The position numbers were made by a program, and so were the translations under genes. Positions 25,079-34,312 of a stretch of 50,336 bases of DNA are shown here, in pieces. Origin of the DNA: an uncultured beta proteobacterium (lineage in GTDB: Bacteria > Pseudomonadota > Gammaproteobacteria > Burkholderiales > Burkholderiaceae_C); contig CAIXNB010000168.1 in NCBI GenBank assembly GCA_903920695.1, forward strand, positions 1 through 50,336. The letters run 5' to 3'. Below the pieces are notes generated by a model. It searched no databases and had not been told where the DNA came from. It was given only the letters and a program-made list of their open reading frames with translations. Each line of letters begins with the position of its first letter. The stretch's first letter is position 1.

Positions 25079-26316
25079 TGCAAAGCTTCAACCCGTTCCC
25101 CATCGTCGGTGCCGACCTGCGGCGCAACCGGCTGCTGGTGTGGGTGACCGTGTTGCTGGTGGCCATTTCCGTTGCCACCGGCATTGCCGTGATCTCCCAG
25201 GAACGCGCACTGCGCCAGGGCAGCGCCCGCGCCGCTGACGATTTCGATCTGCTGCTGGGCGCGCCCGGCAGTAACACGCAACTGGTATTGACCACGGTCT
25301 ATCTGAGGCCCCAGGCCATTCCCCTGCTAGGCGGCGATCTGTTGGCAAAGGCCAGCACCGCGCCCGGCGTCAAATATGCCGCGCCGATTGCGTTTGGCGA
25401 CAACTGGCAAGGCCACTCCATCGTCGGAACCATTGCCGATTTCGCGAGTCGGGCTGGCACGCTGCTGCCAACACAAGGGCGTAGCTTTCAGCGGCGCGGA
25501 GAGGCAGTCGTTGGCGCCAGCGTCGCGCTGGCCATCGGCGCGACATTCAGCCCTGCGCATGGACGGCACCGGCCTGCAGATGACGAGGCGGCGCTCGGCG
25601 ATCCTGCGCATGACGCGGTTCGCTACACGGTGGTGGGGCGTTTGCCGCCACGCCAGAACATCTGGGACACGGCTATTCTGGTGCCGATTGAAGATGTCTG
25701 GCAGGTGCATGGTCTGCCGGTCGGTCACGAGGGCAGCGGCGCGCCGCAGATCGGTCCGCCCTGGGACCTTAGCCAGCTGTCCGGTGTGCCGGCCATTGCG
25801 ATCAAGCCCGATTCGGTTGCGAGCGCCTACCGATTGCGCGCGCTGTTTCGCACGCCGCGCAGCGTCGCTGTGTTCCCCGCCGAAGTGCTCAACGACTTGT
25901 ACCTGACCTTGGGTAACGTGCGTGACCTGATGTCGCTGCTGGCCATCACGACCCAGGTGCTGGTGGTGGCGGCTGTGCTGATGGCGCTGCTGGTCGGGTT
26001 CCTGGCGCGTCAGCGACAGTTCGCCGTGCTGCGCGCCATCGGCGCCAGCCGCCGCTATGTCTTTTGCGTGGTATGGATTGAGGTCGTGCTGTTGATCACG
26101 GCCGGCGCTGCTCTGGGTGTCTTATTTGGCTGGGGTGCTTCGAATCTGCTTTTGCACTGGATGGCGTCGCAGCTTGGATTTTCGATGCCGGTGCGACTGG
26201 GCGCGACGGAAGGGCTTCTGGTCGTCGCTCTCCTCGTCACGGCCGCCGTCGTCGCCATCTTGCCAGCCTGGCTGGTGTTCAGGCGCCCGATTGCCGAGGG
26301 TTTGGTGTCGGCTTGA
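25075..26316 (+). CDS. FtsX/MacB-type ABC permease
   Basis: A 413-residue membrane protein. One N-terminal helix (LLVWVTVLLVAISVATGIAVIS) is followed by a large periplasmic domain (about 50-285), then three C-terminal helices around ITTQVLVVAAVLMALLVGFL, VLLITAGAALGVLFG and LLVVALLVTAAVVAIL. This four-helix plan is typical of FtsX/MacB permeases. It overlaps the ATPase by ATGA. It is the last gene of the phoA operon, 97 bp before phoX. The substrate is unknown. Confidence 0.85.
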   Translation: MMQSFNPFPIVGADLRRNRLLVWVTVLLVAISVATGIAVISQERALRQGSARAADDFDLLLGAPGSNTQLVLTTVYLRPQAIPLLGGDLLAKASTAPGVKYAAPIAFGDNWQGHSIVGTIADFASRAGTLLPTQGRSFQRRGEAVVGASVALAIGATFSPAHGRHRPADDEAALGDPAHDAVRYTVVGRLPPRQNIWDTAILVPIEDVWQVHGLPVGHEGSGAPQIGPPWDLSQLSGVPAIAIKPDSVASAYRLRALFRTPRSVAVFPAEVLNDLYLTLGNVRDLMSLLAITTQVLVVAAVLMALLVGFLARQRQFAVLRAIGASRRYVFCVVWIEVVLLITAGAALGVLFGWGASNLLLHWMASQLGFSMPVRLGATEGLLVVALLVTAAVVAILPAWLVFRRPIAEGLVSA

Positions 26317-26330
26317 AGCCGACAGTGCTT

Positions 26331-26386
26331 GTGTCACAGAAAATTCATCCAAACGACCTCAGATTGTCACGGCGGTTTCCTAGAGT
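26331..26386 (+). promoter_or_regulatory. Degenerate tandem Pho box and -10 of phoX
   Basis: Half-sites GTGTCAC (26331) and TTGTCAC (26364) lie exactly 33 bp (three 11-bp turns) apart, with weak matches at the two positions between. TAGAGT (26381-26386) follows exactly 10 bp after the last unit. It is weaker than the other sites, but the geometry is the same. Confidence 0.6.
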
Positions 26387-26413
26387 GGATGTTTTTCATC
26401 CACTGGAGCCTTT

Positions 26414-28378
26414 ATGTCTGACCCTGTTTTCACCGCAAAGTCCACCGTATCCGAATCAAGCGCGTCATCAATCCAGCCGGGGCAACTGCAGCGTCGTCAA
26501 CTGCTTAAGGGCGCTTTGGGTGGTGCTACGGTACTAGGCTTGGGCGGTTTCGGCTTGACTGCCTGTGGCGGGGGTTCTGATCCTGTCATCAACTCGGTCG
26601 AATTTGTCGGCATGGCAGCGCCCGCCACTGACGCCCAGCGCGCCACCGTCTTTACCTCGGCCAGCGTCAAGATCACCTACTCTGACGGCAGCACAAAGAC
26701 TCAGGCGCTCGCCTATAACACGCTCTACAAGACAGGTGACAGCTTGAAAAATAGTAACGCCAGTGTTGTGGCTGGTGGCTATTTCGACAAGAGCAGCGCG
26801 CCCATCATGGACACTTCGGGCGCGAGCGCAATGCAGTACTTCAGCGACAGTCCGGACGGCAACTCGCTGCTGAGCCTGAACAACCCAACGGTTCCCGGTG
26901 TCAAGGGTAATACCGTGTTTCTGGTGACCCAGTTTGAATACCTGACTGCCAACAATGCCTCCGCTGGCACGCGTCCGACACCCGCCGCCTCGGACATGTA
27001 CGGCAAGCTGCCATCGCAGATCGCAGTGGCCACGCTAGACCAGGATAAAACCACGGGCGCACTCTCGGTGGTTCGCTACTTCCCGGTTGATGCCAGCAGC
27101 GTGAACGGTCTTTGGATCAACTGCGCTGCCAGTCTGTCGCCCTGGAATACACACCTGTCGAGCGAAGAATATGAGCCCGATGCCGTCAACATTGCCAGCA
27201 ACACCATGTTTCAGGCCTTCAGTCAAAACCTGTTTGGCAGCAGCACAGCGGCCAATCCTTATCACTATGGCCATTTGCCGGAAGTCACGGTCAATCCCGA
27301 CGGTACCGCCAGCATCAAAAAGCACTACTGCGTCGGCCGTATTGCCCGTGAGTTGGTTGAAGTATGTCCGGATAACAAAACGGTTTTGATGGGCGATGAC
27401 GGTACCGATACCGGCTTGTTCATGTTCATCGCCAACAGCGAAAAGGATTTGAGCGCTGGTACGCTGTATGCCGCGAAGTGGACGCAGACTGCCGCCACCG
27501 CAGGCGGCGCCGCCACCTTGGGCTGGATAAAGCTCGGCAGCGCCACCAGTGCCGAAATGAAGGCGCTGGCAGACAGCCTCAAGGCCAGCGACATCGTCAG
27601 CGTTGTCAAGGCCGATCCGACTGATTCAAGCTACACCAAAATTGCCTTCAATGGAACTATTGAATGGGTCAAGTTCGTTGCTGGCAAGGAGAAGGCAGCG
27701 GCCTTCCTGGAAACGCACCGCTACGCTGCTGCCTTGGGCGCATCCATGGAGTTCACCAAAATGGAAGGCGTGGCTCTGAACCGCAAAGACAAAGTGGCCT
27801 ATGTCGCCATGTCGCGGGTTGAAAAGGGTATGGCCGACAGCCTGGGTGACATCAAGGTTGGCAAGATCACTGCCGGTGCAACGTATGAACTCAAACTGTC
27901 CGCCAGTCAAAAGGACAGTGCCGGCGCCGCCATTGGCAGTGACTGGGTGCCGAGCGCCATGACAGCCATCCCGGCGTTGGTGGGCGAGGATCTGGCGACG
28001 CCCGATACCTCAGGCAACACCGCCAACGTCGACAAGGTGTCTAACCCTGACAACCTCAAGTTCTCGGAAAAACTGCGCACGCTGTTTATTGGTGAAGACT
28101 CCGGCCAGCACGTCAACAACTTCTTGTGGGCCTACAACGTCGACAGCAAGAAGCTGTCGCGCATCATGTCCATACCAGCCGGAGGCGAATCGACCGGTTT
28201 GCAGGCGGTCGACAACTTGAATGGCTTCTCCTACATCATGAGCAATTTCCAGCATGCCGGGGATTGGACAGCGATCCACTCGGTCATCAAGGCTGGTGTT
28301 GATCCACTGATCAACACCAACTGGAATAACAAGAAGAGCTCTGCTGTCGGCTACCTCAGCGGCCTGCCGGTGCTCTGA
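26414..28378 (+). CDS. phoX: Alkaline phosphatase PhoX (DUF839 family)
   Basis: A 654-residue precursor with a twin-arginine leader (QLQRRQLLKGALGGATV; Arg27-Arg28). Right after it, LTAC at residues 48-51 looks like a lipobox, so the mature enzyme may be a Tat-exported lipoprotein. The body shows the PhoX pattern: INCAASLSPWNTHLSSEEYEPD, VGRIARELVEV, MGDDGTDTGLFMF, MEGVALNRKDKVAYVAMS and IGEDSGQHVNNFLWAY. PhoX enzymes are Ca/Fe-dependent monoesterases, so together with the Zn-dependent PhoA the cell has two phosphatases with different metal needs. It has its own Pho-type promoter. Confidence 0.92.
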   Translation: MSDPVFTAKSTVSESSASSIQPGQLQRRQLLKGALGGATVLGLGGFGLTACGGGSDPVINSVEFVGMAAPATDAQRATVFTSASVKITYSDGSTKTQALAYNTLYKTGDSLKNSNASVVAGGYFDKSSAPIMDTSGASAMQYFSDSPDGNSLLSLNNPTVPGVKGNTVFLVTQFEYLTANNASAGTRPTPAASDMYGKLPSQIAVATLDQDKTTGALSVVRYFPVDASSVNGLWINCAASLSPWNTHLSSEEYEPDAVNIASNTMFQAFSQNLFGSSTAANPYHYGHLPEVTVNPDGTASIKKHYCVGRIARELVEVCPDNKTVLMGDDGTDTGLFMFIANSEKDLSAGTLYAAKWTQTAATAGGAATLGWIKLGSATSAEMKALADSLKASDIVSVVKADPTDSSYTKIAFNGTIEWVKFVAGKEKAAAFLETHRYAAALGASMEFTKMEGVALNRKDKVAYVAMSRVEKGMADSLGDIKVGKITAGATYELKLSASQKDSAGAAIGSDWVPSAMTAIPALVGEDLATPDTSGNTANVDKVSNPDNLKFSEKLRTLFIGEDSGQHVNNFLWAYNVDSKKLSRIMSIPAGGESTGLQAVDNLNGFSYIMSNFQHAGDWTAIHSVIKAGVDPLINTNWNNKKSSAVGYLSGLPVL

Positions 28379-28396
28379 GTTCCGAGGCTAAGCGCT

Positions 28397-28900
28397 TTAG
28401 TCCTTTGCCGGTCGTCCCGTCTTGACGGCCGGTACGGCTTTCAATGCTGCCAGAAACGCGCCGTCAGCCATGGCGGCCAGGGCCTTGATGCCGGCGCGCA
28501 GCAGTTCGCTCTTCTTGGCCGGACTGGCCAATTTGCCGGCGCGCTGCTTGAGTTCGTCGAGTACGCTGTACTCGGCTTTGGGGATGGTGAAGCTGTCACG
28601 AACCAGCTTGGGCTTCTTTTCCTTGACGAGTTTTGCTGCCTTGGGCTGGGCGGTCGGTTTGGCAACTGCTTTGACGACGGGTGCCGTTGGCGTGGGCGCC
28701 GCGATCTGGATCAGTGGCTTGGCGCTTACTGGCTTGATGACTTTTTTCGCCGGCGCCTTGGCGATGGACACTGTCTTTCGCGCCACTTTTTTTGCCACAG
28801 TTTTTCGAGCGGCTTTCTTGGCGGGTACTGCCGCTTTGACCGCTGCTGCAGTGGGCTTGGCCGGCGTTGCCGGTGCGGCTGCGTTTGCTGTCGTGACCAT
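28397..28900 (-). CDS. Histone H1-like Lys/Ala-rich protein with structured C-terminus
   Basis: A 167-residue protein. Residues 1-95 are low-complexity Ala/Lys/Pro (PAKKAARKTVAKKVARKTV), like bacterial H1-type or AlgP-like DNA-binding tails. Residues about 100-160 (VRDSFTIPKAEYSVLDELKQ to SELLRAGIKALAAM) look like a ribbon-helix-helix-type DNA-binding unit. The family may compact DNA; Lys-rich tails of this type can also bind polyphosphate, which is notable next to ppx. A palindrome at 28925-28941 just upstream of its start may be its own operator. Convergent with phoX, 18 bp apart. Confidence 0.65.
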   Translation of the reverse strand: MVTTANAAAPATPAKPTAAAVKAAVPAKKAARKTVAKKVARKTVSIAKAPAKKVIKPVSAKPLIQIAAPTPTAPVVKAVAKPTAQPKAAKLVKEKKPKLVRDSFTIPKAEYSVLDELKQRAGKLASPAKKSELLRAGIKALAAMADGAFLAALKAVPAVKTGRPAKD

Positions 28901-28924
28901 GTTGAGACTCCTTGAAATTAACGG

Positions 28925-28941
28925 GGTATACAGTTTATACC
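28925..28941 (-). promoter_or_regulatory. Palindromic operator candidate upstream of the histone-like gene
   Basis: GGTATA, a 5-bp spacer, TATACC: a perfect 6-bp inverted repeat 25 bp before the start codon, in the core promoter region. It could bind the gene's own ribbon-helix-helix-like domain. The proposed binding is inference. Confidence 0.4.
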
Positions 28942-28993
28942 GTTTATCGGAGACCAGTCAACAATGCGTTTGCTGCCGAATGGCAACACCGGT

Positions 28994-30499
28994 TCAGGAC
29001 TCTGAAAGAACCACCGACCAGGGCGTCTTCTGCCATGCCACAACCTCTTCGCGCAGCAGATGGGCCGATTGCGGATAGGACTGCGCCCACGCGCTGCGGA
29101 AGGTGATGACAAAGGTCTTGTCCTTGCTGCTGCTGTACATCAGTTGCAGGCCTTCGAGGTCCGGATCGCGCCGGGCGTGACACAAGATGACGGCCAGCCG
29201 CAGGGACAGCAATTGCGCCATGAACTCCGCATCCTCGAAGTCGACTTCGAGCTTGCGCAGTTTGCCCCGGTGTCCCAGCACCAACTGGCTGAGCCGGTGC
29301 AGTTCCGGCAGCGAAAATCCCAAGGCGTCGGAGTTGTCCAGAATGTAGGCGCCGTGCTTGTGGTAATCGCTATGCGAGATGCGACTCCCAATTTCGTGCA
29401 ACTGGGCAGCCCAGGCGAGTTTGCGGCCCGGACGTTCATCTTCGGCGTTCGCTGATGTCAGCGTTGATTGCAGTTGCGTAAATAGTTGGAGCGCAACGTG
29501 CGCCACGCGCAAGCCATGGGCCGTATCGGTGCCGAATTTCCCCACCAGTCTTTGTACCGATCGAGCCCGCACGTCGCTCTGGTCCGGCGTAGTGCCCACC
29601 ATGTTGAACAGCAGACCGTGGCGCAGACCACCGGTTGTCAGGTGCATCTGATCAATTTGCAGCAGGTCAAAGACGGCTCGCAGCACGCTCAAGCCGCCAC
29701 CGATGAGGGCGCGTCGGTCATCCTTGAGGCCAAGCAAGCGCACGCGATCGGCGCTTTTTGCGTTGATCAGTTTGTCCTGCAACCAGTCCAGTCCTTCGCG
29801 GTTGACGCTGCCTGCGGGCCAGCCGGCAGCGGCCAATATGTCGCCTACGGCGCCCACCGTGCCGGCCGAACCATAGGCCACGTCCCAGTCTTCGGGCCGG
29901 TAAGCGTTGAGGGCCTCGTCCAGCACGGCCTTGGCCGCGATCTCGGCCATTTGAAACGCATGTCGGGTGAACTGGTTGTCGGCAAAGTACCGGGCGGACC
30001 AGGCAATACTGCCGACCCGATAGGATTCCATCAGTTTCGGCTTCCAACCTTTGCCTAGAATGAGTTCGGTCGAGCGCCCGCCAATATCAACGACCAGGCG
30101 GCGTTCGTCACTGGGTGCCAGCGAGTGCGCAACACCTTGATAAATCAGCCGCGCTTCTTCGCGTCCCGAGATCACGTCGATTGGAAAACCCAATACCGCG
30201 CTGGCTTTGTGCAGGAATTCATCACGGTTGCGCGCTTCGCGCAAGGTTTGCGTGGCGACAGCGCAAACCTCGGTGCTGCCAAAGCCAGCCAACCGTTCAC
30301 CAAAGCGTGCCAGGCAATCCCAGCCGCGCTGCATGGCCTCGGGTGTCAGATTGCGTTCCTCGTCCAGGCCGCTGCCCTGGCGGACAGCTTCCTTCAGGTA
30401 TTCGGTGCGGTAAAACTGGTCGTGTTCAACGCGTCCAATTTCAAGGCGAAAGCTGTTCGATCCCAAATCGACAGCCGCCAGGCGTGTTCCATCTTGCAT
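28994..30499 (-). CDS. ppx: Exopolyphosphatase / Ppx-GppA phosphatase
   Basis: A 501-residue protein with the ASKHA phosphatase fold: LAAVDLGSNSFRLEIG (phosphate loop 1), VISGREEARLIYQGV, LVVDIGGRSTELILG (phosphate loop 2), ESYRVGSIAW, and a C-terminal HD-like region (AAQLHEIGSRISHSDYHKHGAYIL). Ppx releases phosphate processively from polyphosphate; GppA-type members hydrolyse pppGpp. The length fits Ppx. No Pho box is visible upstream, unlike ppk1, so synthesis and breakdown appear to be controlled differently. Confidence 0.93.
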   Translation of the reverse strand: MQDGTRLAAVDLGSNSFRLEIGRVEHDQFYRTEYLKEAVRQGSGLDEERNLTPEAMQRGWDCLARFGERLAGFGSTEVCAVATQTLREARNRDEFLHKASAVLGFPIDVISGREEARLIYQGVAHSLAPSDERRLVVDIGGRSTELILGKGWKPKLMESYRVGSIAWSARYFADNQFTRHAFQMAEIAAKAVLDEALNAYRPEDWDVAYGSAGTVGAVGDILAAAGWPAGSVNREGLDWLQDKLINAKSADRVRLLGLKDDRRALIGGGLSVLRAVFDLLQIDQMHLTTGGLRHGLLFNMVGTTPDQSDVRARSVQRLVGKFGTDTAHGLRVAHVALQLFTQLQSTLTSANAEDERPGRKLAWAAQLHEIGSRISHSDYHKHGAYILDNSDALGFSLPELHRLSQLVLGHRGKLRKLEVDFEDAEFMAQLLSLRLAVILCHARRDPDLEGLQLMYSSSKDKTFVITFRSAWAQSYPQSAHLLREEVVAWQKTPWSVVLSES

Positions 30500-30598
30500 C
30501 AGCTATGTCTTCCTGTATCTCAGTGCTCAGCATAGCACCCGCAAGCAGCCCGTCGCTTGTCATCATGCTGCAAACACACCCTACCAGGGGCGTGTGCT

Positions 30599-31081
30599 TC
30601 ATTTCTTGTGCGGCGGGATCAGCACGCTGTCGATGACGTGAATGATGCCGTTGCTGGCCTGGATGTCCGCTGTCTGAACCAGCGCCTGCTCAACCGTGAC
30701 AAAGTCGCCGGCCTTGGACAAGGCCAGTTCGGCGCCGTTGAGTGTCTTGACGGAGGAATTCTTGACTGTGGCTGCAGTCAATTTTCCGGAGACCACGTGA
30801 AAGCTCAGCAGGTCCTTGAGTTTTTCCGGGTGCTTGGTCAAGTCATCCATGGTCTTGGCTGGCACTGCCTTGAAGGCTTCATTGTTCGGTGCGAACACGG
30901 TGAACGGGCCGCTGCCTTGCAGCGTAGCCGACAGGCCGGTCTGGACCAGCATGCCGCTCAGCGTGCTCAGTGACGGATTCTTTGCAATGCTGTCGGCCAC
31001 TGAAACCGGTGCCGTGATGCTGGCGCAACCGGCCAGCGTAAGCGCGACGAGGGAAAGAGCTAAAGCGCGGCGAGTGAACAT
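30599..31081 (-). CDS. Fasciclin-domain lipoprotein
   Basis: The start is ATG 31079-31081 with GGAGAAG upstream; the longer frame to 31177 would run through the Pho box. The 160-residue product has a lipoprotein leader with LAGC lipobox (Cys19) and one FAS1 domain: SLSTLSGMLVQTGLSATLQG, GPFTVFAPNNEAF, LLSFHVVSGKL and ASNGIIHVIDSVLIPP. FAS1 proteins act in adhesion or the extracellular matrix. A leftward Pho box sits 47 bp before the start, diverging from the pstS promoter. Induction on phosphate limitation is predicted and might serve surface attachment. Confidence 0.88.
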   Translation of the reverse strand: MFTRRALALSLVALTLAGCASITAPVSVADSIAKNPSLSTLSGMLVQTGLSATLQGSGPFTVFAPNNEAFKAVPAKTMDDLTKHPEKLKDLLSFHVVSGKLTAATVKNSSVKTLNGAELALSKAGDFVTVEQALVQTADIQASNGIIHVIDSVLIPPHKK

Positions 31082-31111
31082 GTGATTCTTCTCCAGATTG
31101 ATGATGGTTTG

Positions 31112-31145
31112 AGCGTACTCAGCTTTCGTGACGAAAATATGACAA
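31112..31145 (-). promoter_or_regulatory. Pho box and -10 of the fasciclin gene
   Basis: Reading leftward: TTGTCAT, ATTT, TCGTCAC (31145-31128), then exactly 10 bp to TACGCT (31117-31112). Each half-site matches the consensus at 6 of 7 positions. It diverges from the pstS Pho box 58 bp away. Confidence 0.75.
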
Positions 31146-31202
31146 ACGAATGTCGGGATGAAGCACTGACTGGTCATCAGTCGACGGGAAGATCGTCAAG
31201 AC

Positions 31203-31236
31203 CTGTCATATCACTGTCACATAAGCTTCTTATAGT
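31203..31236 (+). promoter_or_regulatory. Pho box and -10 of the pst-pho operon
   Basis: CTGTCAT (31203-31209), ATCA, CTGTCAC (31214-31220), then exactly 10 bp to TATAGT (31231-31236). It is the best match to the PhoB consensus in the window and lies 49 bp before the pstS ATG. Confidence 0.9.
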
Positions 31237-31284
31237 TGCGCCGTTACCGCAGAGTTATCCCCATTCAACGCAAAAGGTGTTCCG

Positions 31285-32328
31285 ATGAAAACCAGTTTCA
31301 AACTCTCCCTGATCAGTGTGACTGGCGTGCTTGCCATGTCCTATCTCAACATGGCCGCAGCGCAGGAAATCACTGGCGCCGGGGCTACTTTCCCGGCCCC
31401 TTTGTATGCCAAGTGGGCGGCCGAGTACAACAAGGCCACCGGCGTCAAGGTCAACTACCAGTCAGTTGGTTCCGGTGCCGGCATCAAGCAGATCGACTCC
31501 AAAACAGTGGACTTCGGTGCCTCCGACATGCCGCAAACCGATGAGGTTCTCAAAGCCAAGGGCCAGTTCCAGTTTCCCACCGTGATCGGCGGCACCGTGC
31601 CGGTGATCAATGTCAAGGGCATCGCGCCGGGCCAGATGAAGCTCGATGGTCAGGTGCTGGGTGACATTTACCTGGGCAAGATCACCAAGTGGAACGATGC
31701 GGCCATCAAGGCGCTGAACCCGACCCTGGCGCTGCCCGATGTGGCGATTGCTCCGGTGCGCCGGGCCGATGGCTCCGGTACCACCTTCAATTTCACCAAC
31801 TACCTGAGCCGGGTCCACGCTGAGTGGAAGGCCAAGGTTGGTGAGGGCACTGCCGTGAACTGGCCGGTCGGGGCCGGTGGTAAGGGCAACGAAGGCGTTG
31901 CTGCTTTCGTGAACCGCCTGCCCAATTCGATCGGCTACGTTGAATATTCCTACGTCAAACAGAACAAGATGACCTATACCCTGATGAAGAACAGGGACGG
32001 CGTGTTCGTGGCACCGGAGGAAGAGGCTTTCAAGGCCGCGGCGGCGGGTGCTGACTGGAACAAGTCGTTCTACCAGTTGATTACCGATCAGCCGGGCAAA
32101 AATGCCTGGCCCATTTCGACCGCAACCTTCATTCTGATGCACGTCAAACAGGACAAGCCGGCCAGCGCCACGGAAGCCTTCAAGTTCTTCACCTGGGCCT
32201 ATAAGAACGGTGGCAAGAACGCAACCGATCTGGACTATGTGCCGATGCCGGCGAATGTGATTGCTTCGATTGAGAAGGCCTGGTCGCAAACCACAGACGC
32301 TGCCGGCAAGCCGGTGGCCTTGAAATAA
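31285..32328 (+). CDS. pstS: Phosphate ABC transporter, periplasmic phosphate-binding protein
   Basis: A 347-residue precursor with a Sec signal (MKTSFKLSLISVTGVLAMSY, cleavage after NMAAA). The mature protein has ITGAGATFPAPLYAKWA, VGSGAGIKQIDSKTVDFGASDMP, VRRADGSGTTFNFTNYLS (phosphate-binding loop) and VGAGGKGNEGVAAFV. It captures Pi in the periplasm for PstCAB. AAAGG precedes the start. It is the first gene of the pstSCAB-phoU-phoB operon. Confidence 0.97.
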   Translation: MKTSFKLSLISVTGVLAMSYLNMAAAQEITGAGATFPAPLYAKWAAEYNKATGVKVNYQSVGSGAGIKQIDSKTVDFGASDMPQTDEVLKAKGQFQFPTVIGGTVPVINVKGIAPGQMKLDGQVLGDIYLGKITKWNDAAIKALNPTLALPDVAIAPVRRADGSGTTFNFTNYLSRVHAEWKAKVGEGTAVNWPVGAGGKGNEGVAAFVNRLPNSIGYVEYSYVKQNKMTYTLMKNRDGVFVAPEEEAFKAAAAGADWNKSFYQLITDQPGKNAWPISTATFILMHVKQDKPASATEAFKFFTWAYKNGGKNATDLDYVPMPANVIASIEKAWSQTTDAAGKPVALK

Positions 32329-32361
32329 GACCGTCAGCCGTATTTCCAAGGAGGTAGGACT

Positions 32362-33393
32362 GTGTCAACTACACTTCCCGCGAGTCAGTTGCCTGTTCAT
32401 TCATCCGCAAGACCTTCCGGGCGTGTTATGACCAATCCTCCCTCTGCCAAGTCAGCCCGCTCCGGCCCGATGGCCGACCGCATTTTTGGCTGGTTGGCCA
32501 AGGGTGCGGCTTGGCTGACGCTGGCCATGTTGATTGCCATTCTGGTTTCGCTGACAGTGGGCGCTTGGCCTGCCATCAGCAAATACGGATTTGGCTTTCT
32601 GCTCAGCAGCACCTGGGACCCGGTCAAGGAGGAGTTCGGCGGCCTGGTCATGATTTACGGCACCTTAATGACTTCGCTGATTGCCTTGCTGATCGCCGTG
32701 CCGGTGAGCTTTGGCATTGCCGTGTTCTTGACCGAGCTCTCGCCGGCCTGGCTCAAGCGTCCCCTGGGCACCGCCATCGAATTGCTGGCGGCCATACCAT
32801 CCATCGTCTATGGCATGTGGGGCCTGCTGGTGTTTGGTCCCCTGCTGGCCACCTATGTGCAGCAACCGCTGCAGGCTGTGTTTTCCGGCGTGCCGTATCT
32901 GGGTGCTTTCGTTTCCGGCCCGCCGGTGGGTATTGGCATACTGTCGGCCGGCATCATCCTGGCCATCATGATCATTCCGTTTATCGCGGCCGTGATGCGC
33001 GATGTCTTTGAGGTCACGCCCACGCTCCTCAAAGAATCGGCCTATGGCCTGGGCGCCACCACCTGGGAGGTGGTCTCCAATGTGGTTTTGCCCTATACCA
33101 AGACCGGTGTTATCGGCGGCATCATGCTGGGTCTGGGGCGCGCCATCGGCGAGACCATGGCGGTCACTTTTGTGATTGGCAACTTCAACCAGCTCGATTC
33201 GCTGAGCCTGTTCCAGGCCGCCAACAGCATTACCTCTGCACTGGCCAATGAGTTTGCAGAAGCCGCCGAGGGCCTGCACCAGGCTTCGCTGATGTACCTG
33301 GGGCTGGTGCTGTTCTTCATTACCTTTGTCATCCTGACGCTGTCCAAGCTGCTGTTGGCGCAACTGCGCAAGGGCGAGGGGGTGAAGACATGA
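32362..33393 (+). CDS. pstC: Phosphate ABC transporter permease PstC
   Basis: The start is GTG 32362 with a strong AAGGAGG at 32348-32354. The 343-residue permease has six hydrophobic helices and the EAA loop [33 protein letters not shown] hydrophilic N-terminal tail of about 45 residues precedes the first helix. The segment [17 protein letters not shown] is typical of PstC. Its stop overlaps the pstA start (ATGA). Confidence 0.95.
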   Translation: MSTTLPASQLPVHSSARPSGRVMTNPPSAKSARSGPMADRIFGWLAKGAAWLTLAMLIAILVSLTVGAWPAISKYGFGFLLSSTWDPVKEEFGGLVMIYGTLMTSLIALLIAVPVSFGIAVFLTELSPAWLKRPLGTAIELLAAIPSIVYGMWGLLVFGPLLATYVQQPLQAVFSGVPYLGAFVSGPPVGIGILSAGIILAIMIIPFIAAVMRDVFEVTPTLLKESAYGLGATTWEVVSNVVLPYTKTGVIGGIMLGLGRAIGETMAVTFVIGNFNQLDSLSLFQAANSITSALANEFAEAAEGLHQASLMYLGLVLFFITFVILTLSKLLLAQLRKGEGVKT

Positions 33394-34274
33394 GTACCGG
33401 TCAACGCCTGTTAGATGCGGCCGACTTGAAACAGATACGCCAGGTGCGTTATGCGCAGCGCAAGCGGGTCAATCACATTGCTCTGGCCCTGTCCTTGCTG
33501 GCAATGGCGTTTGGCCTGTTCTGGTTGTTCTGGATCCTGTTTGAGACCATCCGTCTTGGTGTCGGTGGTCTCACACTCGATACCCTGACCCAGATGACGC
33601 CGCCCCCGAACGATGCCGGCGGTCTGGCCAATGCCATTTATGGCTCCTTCCTGATGGTGATGCTGGCGACCTTTGTCGGCACACCGATTGGCGTCATGGC
33701 CGGCATCTACCTGGCCGAATTCGATACCAAGGGCTGGTTGGCGTCGGTGACACGATTCGTCAATGACATTCTGCTGTCGGCGCCTTCGATCGTGATCGGC
33801 CTGTTTGTCTACGCCGTGGTGGTCACGCGCTTCAAATCGTTTTCCGGCTACGCTGGCATCATGGCCCTGGCCCTGATTGTTATCCCGGTGGTGATCCGCA
33901 CCACCGAGAACATGCTGCAACTGGTGCCCTCCGGTTTGCGTGAGGCCGCCTACGCCCTGGGGGCGCCAAAATGGAAAGTAATCATCAGCATCACCATGAA
34001 GGCGGCGCGCGCCGGCATCATTACCGGCATCCTGCTGGCGGTGGCGCGCATTGCCGGGGAGACCGCGCCCTTGCTGTTCACGGCGCTGAGTAACCAGTTC
34101 TGGACCTCCAGCCTGGGTGAGCCAATGGCGAGTTTGCCGGTCACGATCTTCAAGTTTGCCATGAGTCCTTACGAGAACTGGCAGAAGCTGGCCTGGGCCG
34201 GCGTCTTCATCATCACGGTGGCGGTGCTGGGGCTCAACATCCTGGCCCGGGTTGTTACGCGCAACAAGTCCTGA
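33390..34274 (+). CDS. pstA: Phosphate ABC transporter permease PstA
   Basis: A 294-residue permease with six helices, [16 protein letters not shown] and the EAA loop [31 protein letters not shown], then [15 protein letters not shown], which is characteristic of PstA. It is coupled to pstC by a 4-bp overlap and followed after 38 bp by pstB. Confidence 0.95.
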   Translation: MSTGQRLLDAADLKQIRQVRYAQRKRVNHIALALSLLAMAFGLFWLFWILFETIRLGVGGLTLDTLTQMTPPPNDAGGLANAIYGSFLMVMLATFVGTPIGVMAGIYLAEFDTKGWLASVTRFVNDILLSAPSIVIGLFVYAVVVTRFKSFSGYAGIMALALIVIPVVIRTTENMLQLVPSGLREAAYALGAPKWKVIISITMKAARAGIITGILLAVARIAGETAPLLFTALSNQFWTSSLGEPMASLPVTIFKFAMSPYENWQKLAWAGVFIITVAVLGLNILARVVTRNKS

Positions 34275-34312
34275 ATTACCCGCTGGCTACCCATACCAAA
34301 CAAGGCACGAAC

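Noticed and set aside
30574..30591. Rightward TTGTCAT-catg-CTGCAAA downstream of the fasciclin stop
   Set aside because: The second half-site is poor, there is no -10 at 10 bp, and both flanking genes run leftward.
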